From Rhytidiadelphus loreus (Eukaryota; Streptophyta; Bryopsida; Hypnales; Hylocomiaceae), in the NCBI GenBank assembly GCA_947034895.1, contig OX344764.1, positions 10,478,001 to 10,542,000 of the forward strand: a DNA stretch of 64,000 nucleotides, given 5' to 3'. The notes under the pieces were generated by a model. The model did not search any database and was not told where the DNA came from. It was given only the letters and a program-made list of their open reading frames with translations. Each line of letters begins with the position of its first letter. The stretch's first letter is position 1. Shown piece by piece: positions 12,801-23,869 of this stretch. The position numbers and the translations under genes are program-made.

Positions 12801-14304
12801 TTCTGGAATCCGTTTCTGGTCCACAACAAGGACACCCACGATAACCCTTACAACAGAGCCCTGATATTAGCGCGTACGCTGGATAATCAGATATGGTCCA
12901 CATGAGCAAACCACGAACTGTGAATCCTCGAGAGCCTTCGGGTTGAGAGAAATCTATTGCTAGGACACCTACCCACAATTCCTGCAACTCATTCAATAGT
13001 GGGCGTATATAGACGTCAATGTTTTTGGATGTTGGAGATAACTTCCCGGATATGAGAATGCACAACGAAATGAAGAACTTCTTCGTAACAAACCAAGGCT
13101 TGAAATTATATATCAGTATCAGAACGGGCCAGGTTGACCAATTTGTATTACTTAGTTTGAATGGATTAACACCATCCAACGCTAATGCCAACCGCATGTT
13201 CCTTTTCTCCAATCCAAAGTTGTTGAAAGCAACATTTGTGTCAACATGCTTCCATGCTGGACTGTCAACCACTGAGCGCATGATGCCGTCTTCACTAACA
13301 TGCTTTGTGTAACCAGTCAACATGCTTGCAATTTCCTTTGACCTCCACATGCGCTTCAATCTAGGAATGAGGGGAAAGTGCCGTACAATCTTCACTGGAA
13401 TTGCATCCGTGCCTTCCACCCAACGCGATTTAGAGCACTTCGGACAACAGTTCAAATCTGCATAGTCGTTGTCAAAAAGCACACATCCATCTGGGCACGC
13501 ATGGATGTTTCTGTAATTCAAGCCCAATCTACTAATGTTTTTTCGAGCTAAATAATGAGTACCTGGCAATTTGTTGTCCGATGGCAACAAATCCTGTGAT
13601 AAGTAACGTAGTAGCTCGTTTGTGAATCTGTTGCTGACACGAAACACTGCACACATATTCATGATGATGATTGTTGCTGATACCACACTTGTTTTGACCC
13701 CGCATACACCGGTGTTGTAGCTTGGTCATATAACTCTTCCAGTCCATCCAATGTATCAGCACCGTTGTCCTCATTCTCTTCAACGTCTACGACTCCAACA
13801 GCATCACGGTGTAATGCGTCGCTTCTGTCCAAGGCCTCCATCACTTGCCTTTGCACCTCGTGTAATTCATCCAGTGCGGTGTTGTCATCATTCTGAGCAT
13901 CCTCTTCGTGCACGTTACATAAATCCATGTTCGGTACGTTTGGGTCATCATGTAACATTCCTGCAGCTTCTGCATCATGTTGTACAAGGTCGTCATCATA
14001 AATTTCATCTTCTATCCATATTCCTTGACGTGGGTATCTGTTCGGAGGATCACCTCCTATCATGGACTTCAGTAGGAACGGATCTCGCCCCACAGCTGTA
14101 AGGTGCTTTCTGATTATGTCAATACTCTTCCGCCGTCCACCGTGACAGTCTCTACAAGGGCATCGGTATGCTCGGATGTTCTGCTCGGTTGCTACTCGCA
14201 ACTCAGTTTCCAAGATCAAGTCGCCGACCGGAATGTGACGTAGTGTACGTCCATCACTAGAAATGCGGACTGTTGCAAGTTGATGTACTGCATGCATCGG
14301 CATG
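9886..14304 (-). pseudogene. CACTA TNP2-like transposase, element 1 (damaged)
   Basis: Read on the minus strand, the exons are 14304-~13690, ~13690-12505, 12139-11792, 11447-10894 and 10759-9886. Domains in order are the transposase-associated N-terminal domain (CPCRDCHGGRR), the catalytic TNP2/Transposase_21 domain (LALDGVNPF, WSTWPVL, LLDPMHCEKNL), DUF4218 (FPPTFLNIMSHLPVHL, WMYPIERYMK) and DUF4216 (VGYIEEILELDY, VFFSEDPNKRGWKVV). This is the usual plant CACTA transposase order. It has one more intron than elements 2 and 3, falling after the HDYHVLMQQ motif. Lesions: a one-base frameshift near 13,690, where the N-terminal frame must move to continue into the catalytic domain, and a TGA at 10,750-10,752 where elements 2 and 3 have TGG (K-W). 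It is therefore probably inactive. Confidence 0.85.
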
Positions 14305-16891
14305 CTGAAAAAATGTCGTACACGTTATGAATTCTTCGAACCAGAAAACGGGTAGTACGTCAAAAACTGCGCAAACAAGCAAGGACCACATTGTTATGCT
14401 CAACATTTTCCTACGACTGAAGATCGTGTTCACATTTGCCACAATACAGTAACGTCATGTACGAAAAAGGTTTTCTGACATTAGTAGACTCTCTCCTTTA
14501 CATGACTTACTTGCGTGTTCATACTATAATTAACGTACGTGACCACAAATAGCAAGAGCTACACGACACTGTCATATGTACACTTACAGAGGTGCATATT
14601 CCGAAACTATTGAAATGCTCAATAATGCAAAACACATATCTCTGTTATGTTTTTGTCTTCGGAGGTACTGCTTGCATTATATATACTACAATGTTTATGT
14701 AGAAGTACTATCAATGACGTGAACACTTAGAAAAATGATGGACTGAAGAAAGACAATTGTTTTGCTATTGTTCCCTTACATATTGACGTACACCTTTCAG
14801 CACTATAGCAATGGTGTAAAAGGTATGTACTATGTACTACATACAAGCATCATAGAATGCATGAACTTTAGTACCACACCTAATCATGTCGCAATGTTCA
14901 TATATACAAAAGTTTTTCTCCCGATTCCAATATGGTAGACTTCTTGTACACAACTTTTTTCCTCTTCGTATACACTTCAGTTCAAGAATTATGAAATCAT
15001 CATTTCATATTCAAACTTCTCTTTCAAAATGGGTAGCCATCGCAATTGTGTACCACACACATCTCCTGTACCTGAATGTGTGAAAGAATTCCATCTTCTA
15101 ATTCTTAATGAAGTCTGCCTTCATCAACTGTGGTGCACAATGTCTACACTTGTAATGTGAAAACAACCAATAATGAATGACCCTTACCAACTTTAATGAA
15201 TATTTTAATACAACACCAGTTCAAGAATGACGCGATGTTGTACGTACTAAGAATCCTTAAAATGAAGCAATTGGAATTCAACATTCTTGCTTCTTAATAT
15301 CATTTTCAGATATTACTTTTGTGTAATACAACTTCCAGTACAAAGCAATGTTCTTTCAAGGAAAATTTCACTGAAAAATGCATCATTCGAAATGGCCACT
15401 TCCAATTTCAATAGTTCAAACCTATACCTTTTATAGAATGAACAGTACTTAAAATTACAGAACCCATCTATGGAGAATGTACATGTTACTTTGTATTACA
15501 AGAACTCATAATTTCTTCATTTTATAGTTTGCTTACCTAATTAGAATTCAATACAAACATAAGCTTCCTTTTTTTCCGAAAAATGTCCAATTATGAGTAC
15601 ATCCTCACCGTGATACGCTTAGTAGAAGTCAACCGTGTAGTATATATCATAGACAGATAACTAAAGCTGCAGTTTCTATTCCACTGAGGTTCCGTTTGCT
15701 ATGCAATTCCTAAGTAAAAACATGTACAGGTGGTCTGCTTCACCTAAGAAGTAACACATGTTGATATTCTTCTAAGTGAATACGTTTTTGTTGAAGACGG
15801 TGCTGGGCACATTTTAAACAGTTCTGCATATGACTGACCTCCATCACCGTATTTCTATGAAGGCAAATTGAATGAAACAATCATTTCATATGTACAGAAC
15901 TTAATTATTTTTTGTCTGCAATGTGATGACTACAATTTTTTTGTCTCACTTCTATGCTCGAAGAATACAAAGAATTCCGTAGAAACAAGAGCTTGCAACT
16001 GCTGAACTGAAATATACACAGACCATTTGAAGTAGCAGTTGCAGAGGAACAACTTCCTCAAAAGATTAACTTCAACATCAAACAACTGACTTGTGGACGA
16101 CAGGCATTCCAATGCATATTCGATTTAAGTGAATGGAAAAAGAATATAGTGGCTTCCATAGTTCATTAGAAAATGAGAGACGTCATTGCAGCGCAGTTTG
16201 GGAGTTCGTACCTAAATTTATGCTTTACATTGTCTTTTATTTTGAAGGTCCTCATGAAGTCATTCGACTCTCCGCCGTTGCTACTGTGAACACGTTGTAC
16301 CTTCGAAGCACTTCCACTAGTTCGATGACAAATAACTTAGAAGTGCATTTCCCGAATTCATTCATAACGTGGCTTCTGCAGCCTACGCTGCACACAATAG
16401 ACTCACATGTTATGAACATGAAGGTCAGGCAGCGCTTCTAAGACAGTCGTCATTCACGAAGTCTGTCTCTGGATTCTGCAATGCGAGTAATACGTACTTT
16501 ACTTGCCAATGACGCTGATATGCTTTCCATTTCCTTCTATTGCTTCCAAGCCATTGAAGATGAATATGGTGATATACATACAACACATTCAGCAGGCATG
16601 GCACAAGTCTACCTAATTCATTGCTCATATCATCGAAAGACAGTAATGACGCTACATTTTCCGGAAGTGCTAATATCCTTCTATATATTTCATGAACACT
16701 AGTAGTACATCAGTAGACGTAAAAATACACATGCACTTGTCTGTTATACAAAATGTACAATGAATAGTAAGACGAAGTATTGCCCTGTTCTAGCTATATT
16801 GCACTATGGACATGTGAACATATTGGCATTCGTTAGAGAATGGTCATACGAGGAAGGTCAGATTCAGAGTCCTACAAAAAACCAGCAACTC
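14305..16891. other. Non-coding stretch upstream of the element 1 transposase
   Basis: No coding region is supported. It probably belongs to the interior of CACTA element 1, between the minus-strand transposase and the next minus-strand frame. Short motifs around GTAC and CACAA are frequent, but I could not define a repeat unit by eye. Confidence 0.45.
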
Positions 16892-17281
16892 TCAAGTACT
16901 CATCGCTAATTGCACTTGTTCACACAACCATGAGTCATATGCGTCATCTAAACTTTCGAAAGGGTAAACTCCATTATAGAACCAGGATATACTAAACCTG
17001 TTGCTGTCATATACATCGTCAATGGTCTCTGGCATGAAGTTTTCATTGGCAACAAATCCTAAATCATACCACTGCATATGCTGCTTGTGCAAAAAAACCA
17101 TGCACTCTAGGTAGGCTACATAGTTTGTTTCATTCTCTCCAAGCGGATGACAGTCATGTGCGTCGCTATACTGTGCCTGCGATTGTCCATCCATGGAAGG
17201 AATGCATTCTCCAACAGATTCAGCCGGCGACCGAGCACATATTCCCGCCTCTGCTTCCGTATTCGACATATTCCTGAACAT
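16892..17281 (-). CDS. Unrecognised 129-residue protein or terminal exon
   Basis: The frame opens at ATG (17281 on the minus strand) and runs 129 codons to a stop at 16892. The peptide is acidic with several Trp and Tyr residues in its second half (MQWYDLGF, SISWFYNGVYPFES, DSWLCEQV), unlike chance translation. It lies between the divergent tnp2 and TnpA-like genes of element 1, so it may be an accessory CACTA frame. A Mutator-like MITE is inserted about 70 bp upstream of its start and may have cut off its 5' part. No family is recognised. Confidence 0.35.
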   Translation of the reverse strand: MFRNMSNTEAEAGICARSPAESVGECIPSMDGQSQAQYSDAHDCHPLGENETNYVAYLECMVFLHKQHMQWYDLGFVANENFMPETIDDVYDSNRFSISWFYNGVYPFESLDDAYDSWLCEQVQLAMST

Positions 17282-17347
17282 ACTTGGAATATGTAGATGT
17301 CTAAGTGTACGTCGACAAGGTCACTGAAAAATTGAACTGGTCCTATT

Positions 17348-17930
17348 CCCGGGGAGATCACTTAGAGTGTCCATTGAAAACTACGTGCGTTAAGATTTTC
17401 GACCCCCCTATTTTATGTCCTAAAATTTAAATAAAAAGAAAAGAAAAAAATATGAGCACATTCCTCTACTTTGAAAGTTTATGTTGTGAATTAATGGTAT
17501 TTTTATTTGTTAATTATAATTAGTTACAAATTTTTGAAGAAAAAAATACACTGTAGAGCTGAAAATAACTTTCACACCCCTATTTTATATAAGAAAAAAT
17601 TGTCTAAAAAATGAACAAAAAATTGCTAAAAATAACTCTCTATTGAAATTTAATTATCCTTGAATAATGATGCAATGGTCATCTAAATGTATTCTCTATA
17701 AATATTTGAGTTGAAAAACATGCCATTTCAGTTCATTTTTCAACCTCTTCTACAAATCATTTCATAAGTTATTTGAGTTGGGGATTTTCGGCAATGGAAA
17801 CCTATAGTCATTGTTAAACTAAGTTCAAAATTATAGGTTGAAATTGTAGTTTATTAAAAAGTATATAGGGGTTCAAAAAATCACGTTAACACACGTAGTA
17901 TGCTATAAATATACTAAGTGATCTCCCCGG
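17348..17930. mobile_element. Mutator-like MITE, ~583 bp, 9-bp TSD
   Basis: GGTCCTATT occurs at 17339-17347 and again at 17931-17939, directly flanking an AT-rich insert. The insert ends are inverted copies of CCGGGGAGATCACTTAG. A second conserved block, TACGTGCGTTAA versus TACGTGTGTTAA, lies just inside. A 9-bp direct duplication is typical of Mutator-like elements. There is no coding capacity. Confidence 0.85.
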
Positions 17931-17939
17931 GGTCCTATT

Positions 17940-20419
17940 ATGCTTAGAATTGTTATCCTTCGTTGCTGCGATGGAAGAGATGCAATTACTATTACTCGTT
18001 GTCAACACTATATATATGAACACTGCGGACGTGGAGGGAACAAGGTCACAGACTGACACAGGACAGACATATGCTTACCAATGCATTGCTCTTACCTCAT
18101 AGACGTCTCAAAAGTGGCTTCCGTGACTGTTGCGTACTCGCGTGCACTGTCACTGTTGTGTGCTTGTTGTGAATGTCCATGCGCAGCAATGCCTTCGCTT
18201 CCTCGTGGACGGGATGACACAATAGGATGCCAACTGCAGATACATTCATGTTCCTTCAGACTAAGGAAATCACTGGTGCTCACATATTTCACGTATGACG
18301 TCATTTTTCTTGTCATTCATTACTGCTTGCACTAAAAAAAATTGATGGCATGGGAGAAAGGCATTACGTGTGCTGCATATCAGTGGATGACGTAAACTTG
18401 TTTTGGCAAAACTCTTCCACTGCGGTCTTCTGAGAGTGTCATGGACGTACTACAAGAAAGGAACATCTGCATTACATATTAAAAAAATAAGATTCCTTCC
18501 ATGTGTCCATGTGACAAACACATGCACGTATGCATTCCATCAATCACAATATGAAATGAAAAAAACTTGACAACGTCAACTAAATACAGAATCAAGGACG
18601 TTATAGAAGTGGCAAACAAAGTACAGAATGCAGTCCGTAGTCAACGATTACAATTCAGAAGCAGGGAGAATTTCATACCTACTTCATCAAACCATGACGT
18701 GCTTTTCGTAAAGTCCATGCCTTTTGCACCTACGAACCTTGCAAACCTACATACAAAGCAGGGGCTCAAAGACCAAAATGTACACAGTCTGTGCTGTAGA
18801 ACCTACTGTACAAGGTTGCGGCACTTGCACATGGCTATGTATGACCAATGCCGTCCAATATGCATCATCGAATGAACAAGAATTGCACATCCACGAAGGC
18901 AACATTCGCAGTCATATTCAAGTCACTGTACAGGGAAGGTTTCCGTCTTGTTTGTAGCCACGTTATAATGTATAGATTCATGTTTTATAGAGCATTGCTC
19001 CGTTTGGGAAAACATCTGAGAATGCAGTGGATGAAAGTCCGGACGGACCAGTAAGCAGTCGTCGTACTCTCACGAAACAAGTCTGACGTGTCTTCCAGTT
19101 GCAGTAGAAGAAGTCATACAACTTCCGATGACCTCGCAGTTCGTCCACTTCAAGTGCACTGGACATTCATGATACACCATCGTGGAATTCTTTCACTGTC
19201 CAAAGGTAGACATAGATGTGCACAGGGAATTGCACATGAAGGAACGGATTTGCAGAGGAAAGGCAGCTTTACCTAATTGCGGCAACATTGATGTCGGTGT
19301 CACAGACACCGCCCTCTCCATGTTTACGGACTTCTTGAAGGTTGTCGGTGGCAATTGTGAAGGCAGTTCGCAGAAGCAGGAGATGAAAACTCCTGTACAG
19401 ATCGAGGGATGCAGGCGGAGCACACGGTCGAAGACCTTGGACACAGCGAAATTCAAGTCTGCCACACCTGCGTCGCTTCCCGTCGACAAGAACTCAGCCG
19501 CCAATCCAGTAAATCCCTAACTCCTTTCAATTTCCTTTTTTTTACAAATGCAGTGGATGGTATCACACGCATGAATGTCATTTAAGAAACACGCCACCAT
19601 TACAACTTCAAGTGGCTAGCCGCCGGCCACTGCCGTCTGTCCTTCGACAACTGCTCTACAAATGGCAACACAGTCTCTTTGTAGCGGTTGTAGGTTTACG
19701 TCGTCCGCGGGGGTAGGCACACTGTACGACCGCGTTTTAGGTTCCTCGGCAATAGGTGAAGTCGGCCTTAGGCCTCTCTTTCAGTTGCCCTGTCTTTCGT
19801 TTTCATTGACAGAATGCACTACTAAAAGCGAGTCCGTCATACACACTAGAACACATCATGCACACTGTAATTCTTCACTTGCTCTTAGATTGAACGTGCA
19901 GACGTATCATTTGTAGTGCAAAGTCGTTAACCTAGGCAATCCTGTGTCATCAGTCTGTTGCTTCGGAAGAGAAGTGCTGTCGACGGCCAGGTAAGCATGC
20001 ATTGCCACATCCATAGCATTTGGAAATTACAGACATACTACAAGCCTGACTTGAGCCCTTGTGTACTACATTGCGTTAATGGGAAGGGAAATTGTTATTT
20101 TTTTGGCTTCTCTTCTCATGCTTTCTGTGAAGTCGTTATTGCCAGATTTTTTCAGGAATAGTTGGCATTGCCGTTCAGCATACAGTGACGGCAACTATCA
20201 TGTTCGTGGAAGGTCATTGACGCCCTTCTCCGTGGATTGCTTCCGATCCCTGCGCTAACGTTTCCCAATGTTTTCAGAATGATGTGCTGTTGTACTTGTA
20301 TGTTGCCGTCTAATTTTTTTCCCAATCATGGCGTTTGTCAGTAATGTATGTTGCGCATGTGTGCAACTGTGCAGTTGTTGGGTGAGTGTTTTCTTCCTTG
20401 GCGGAGCGCGCGTACAAGG
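17940..20419. other. Mostly non-coding stretch with one possible exon
   Basis: This lies upstream of the plus-strand TnpA-like gene. Apart from the weak frame at 19,182-19,520, no coding signal is supported. It may be the shared upstream region of the two divergent genes of element 1. Confidence 0.4.
19182..19520 (+). CDS. Possible exon or short protein, unrecognised
   Basis: An ATG-initiated frame of 112 codons. Its second half (GCRRSTRSKTLDTAKFKSA) is basic and Ser/Thr-rich like DNA-binding or nuclear tails, while the first half looks less protein-like. It lies 0.9 kb upstream of the TnpA-like gene on the same strand and might be a 5' exon, but no donor joins it cleanly. This is a weak call. 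Confidence 0.22.
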   Translation: MEFFHCPKVDIDVHRELHMKERICRGKAALPNCGNIDVGVTDTALSMFTDFLKVVGGNCEGSSQKQEMKTPVQIEGCRRSTRSKTLDTAKFKSATPASLPVDKNSAANPVNP

Positions 20420-23400
20420 ATGGGACCAGGTTGTGGAAAATTGTTTAAAAGCAAATCATCTCCAACACAGGCCAATCGTGCTGACGATGTCGCAGTTGCA
20501 ATGGCGACAGAGTTCCGCATGCGAGGCGTAGACGAGCGTAGATCAAAGATGAAAGAAGACCAGTGCGCCGCAAAAGGGAAATCGTCAGCTTTTTCTCTAG
20601 TGGCCCCCTCCAGGAAACGGAAGTCACCTACACTACAAGTGGAGACGTCCTCTGAGGATGAACGTGGAGTTCCCGACACGGAAGACTCGGACAAGGACCT
20701 CCAAGTGCAGAGGTAATTTTTTTGGTGCGTTTGTTGTTTATGACGTTCATGTCCAACATGAGCACTAGTATTACCGTGTACTGGTGCACGCCCGTGGCAA
20801 TGCGTGCTTGCCACTGTAGAAGTCGGATCAATTTTGCACGATAGTCTTGCTCTATGTTTTTATGGTTTCATGTATGCCGGCATTCAACAATTCTTGAACG
20901 TCTACGTTGCAAATGACAACGTCTGTGTTTTCATCATGTTTTCAAAAACGTAGTCGTGTTTTTTTGAACGCCTCACTGTTTTGTAAGACACACCTCGCTG
21001 TTTCGATTTAATGATTTCTATTACAGTATGCAGTCGTGGACGCCTTTGCGCTCACTGTTACAAATAATTCTTCATATAGTACTGCACTTAATAGATGGAA
21101 CAATGGAAAATCAACGAGGTCCACTAAACAAATTACAGTGAATAGGATGGAACTGTATAGCTTCGCAATAGGCCTCTTTGGAAGACGAACCTGTCTTCTA
21201 TGAATGTGTGATGAGCTCAGAGCTTGTACTTGACTTGGCGACAACTGTGCGCTATACCTTGCGCTGCTTCATATGTTGCTCTGTCAATGCTGTCATACGA
21301 CAGGGATGACAACGTGAACGTACTTCGTGATAGCTGTATATTGCACATTCTGATTTTTCAATTGTGGATGTACAAAAATGCCTTCTTCTAAGCAGTGATA
21401 ATTTTGGCGGACAAGAAGAAGATGAAGACAGTAGCGGCGATAGTGATGACGATGACTGCAGACCCCCTCCAAATCGGAAAGGAAAGGGCACGGAAGACGA
21501 GAAAAAACCGATCAAGCTAGACGTAATCGGGTTTCCTAGCGGACGAATGATGCTAGTGTTGGCAGAGGACGTCAAGCGATACGCGAAGGACCTTGACCCA
21601 ACGTGTAGCTGGGAAGCACAACCATCCCAGCAGAAGAAGCGTTTTTTCAAGCGCTTATACAATGGTATGCATGATTCCACATTTTGCACTGTACATGCAA
21701 TGCAATGTCATCCACATCCAAGAAAGTAATGTTCTATGATTTATTCTCTGTGCTTGCAGATTGGGAGATGAAGGGGGGGAGTTCTCAAGTAAGTGGGAAG
21801 TGGATCTCCCCCATTGTCACTAAGATATTGATCAACACTCGGTGGAGATTGAATGGTATGATCGACGCAGGCAAAGCTAGACCAGCGGAGGTGAATGTAG
21901 AGCACTGGAACACGCTTGTCCAGAATCGGCAATCTCCAGCTTCCCGCAAAATGTCGGAGCACATGCGTGCAATATCTGTCGGAAAAGGGTCGAAGTTGGC
22001 ACTGCTTAGGGTCATCGAGAGCGATGCCATCAGCACTTTGGTAAGCGTGATTCCATCCTTTGTGCATTTCTTACAGTACGTGGCCAGTTTCACGGAAGGG
22101 GTACTGACTGACGTCTTCAATTGTAGAATAGAAAGCGCAAGTCCAGGTCATGGAAGAAAACCGCCTGTGTGAGTGAAAGGTTGTTTGCACTTGGGAATCA
22201 GTGACTGGATAGCGTGCAATTACGATAGCAGACGAGTACTAGCACTGTATGCATGGAAAATGTCATATACGACGTGACCATGTATGTTTTTGGACTGCTT
22301 TTTGAATGACAGTGGCATGTATTCAGTCACATTGGCAGAGCATAAGGTTTGGTCGTAAACCAAAACCCGAGGAAGTGAGCGCTGAGGTTGCCAGAGAATA
22401 CAGTCGATAAGAAGAAGAGAGAAGGGCATCCGTTGGGCATCGTGCACAAGACATTGAAGAAATGAATGCACGTGTTGCTCACATAGAGGGGTCCGTCAGT
22501 GGATTGCAACAGAAAATGGATGTGTCGCACGGTCGGTTGGAAGAAATGCTGCGGGAAATGATGGGCAGTCGTGTTCACAACTTGAAGCTTCCTTGCGAAG
22601 ATGTTCGTACTTTGCCATTGCAGAAGAGCTGTAGTGAGGTGGGACCGTCTTCAACGGCACCCGAAGTGCCCATTCCGACCTCTGTGGACGTCGGTAGTTT
22701 GCTGCCGTCCCTAGCTGATGAAGTAATAGGAAACGAGCAAGTAGTTTTGCATGCCGATCCAGAAGTCACGAATGAGCAGGAAGTGGAAGGCAGCGACCGG
22801 GAGGATGTCGTCGGACTTTACATGCATGATGTTCCTGTCGGACTAAGCATGGAGGAGCAGACAGTATCAGGGAAGGCCATAGTGCCTGCAGTCGCACGAC
22901 AGGACATACCAAACGAAGGCCAGGATTCTGTGCTGACGGAATATGCTGTAGACAAAGATGGGGTGGCCAACAATGTGGTTGATGAAGATGGCGACCCTAT
23001 GCAGCAGGTACATTTTGAAACTGTAACTTTGATTACAAATTGTGAATTAGAAGGTAGACAAATTGAAACAGACGTGGCTTGCACATGACTACTATACAGT
23101 GTACCAGTCCTTCTAGGAATTACAAGCCACGTACAATTTGTACTCCAGCATTGATATTCCACGCAATTTGGGAATGTGAACCGATTGGGCTGTGCAGACA
23201 TGAACTGCTCATTCAAAGCATGACAGTACTCATTTCGAAGTCCCTATATATCTAAGTGAATTGTCCATTTCTTATGACTATAGTAGAAGGTACGGATGTT
23301 TCATGTTTGTTCGATTCTGAAACTGTTGAACTAGAAGTTCAACAAGTTGGCTTTATGTCTGCCTTTCATGTAGGCCTATAGATGTACCCATACAAAAAAT

Positions 23401-23869
23401 GATTTCTTGAGTCATTCCTTAATTTTGAAATGTTGTATATGTCCTTGCATTGGTAATGCAGGATGAACCTCAGTCCACTAGAGATGCAGTGAAACGTCCT
23501 CAGCGTCTGACAAAGACAGTGCAGACGAACGTGGTTTTGAAAAAGAATGTTGCGTCTAAGCCTGCTAAAGGAGTGACTGAGAAATTACCGGCTGCTACGA
23601 AGCCACCCGTAGCCGCTACTAAGGTACAATACAGTTCACGATTAGTAGTTCTTGGATGCAAGTGGCAATGTAGTGCATTATTGGACATTGCATTTGGACT
23701 ACTACGAGGACGCTCTGTCAATCGGGATTGCTTGTGTCTAACTGCAGTACTTCCAGTTTGGCCCAACCAATGTACCATTTTCCACACAGTACGATGAGGA
23801 CGTCACTACTAAGTTATGTGATTGCAGGTCATGAATGCAAAACGCACAGACGGTAGCCGAAAGAAGTGA
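20420..23869 (+). pseudogene. CACTA TnpA-like (Transposase_24-type) protein, element 1, one nonsense codon
   Basis: Eight exons join in phase: 20420-20712, 21396-21664, 21760-22040, 22127-22168, 22339-23007, 23462-23623 and 23828-23869, after an ATG at 20420 (seven are certain; a further 5' exon is possible). The protein has a basic then acidic N-terminus (SRKRKSP, SGDSDDDD). A Trp-rich module follows (RYAKDLDPTCSWEA, KRFFKRLYN, HWNTLVQNRQSPASRKMSEH), as in plant Ptta/En/Spm TnpA-type DNA-binding proteins, then FGRKPKPEEV, a helical coiled-coil region (IEGSVSGLQQKMDVS) and a Lys-rich tail. Such proteins bind subterminal repeats and cooperate with the TNP2 transposase. It is divergent to tnp2 at 9.9-14.3 kb. 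Lesion: TAA at 22408-22410 inside an otherwise open exon, probably from CAA. Confidence 0.68.

Noticed and set aside
18330..18345. CACTAAAAAAAATTG as a CACTA terminus
   Set aside because: No inverted partner, no subterminal repeats and no target duplication were found.
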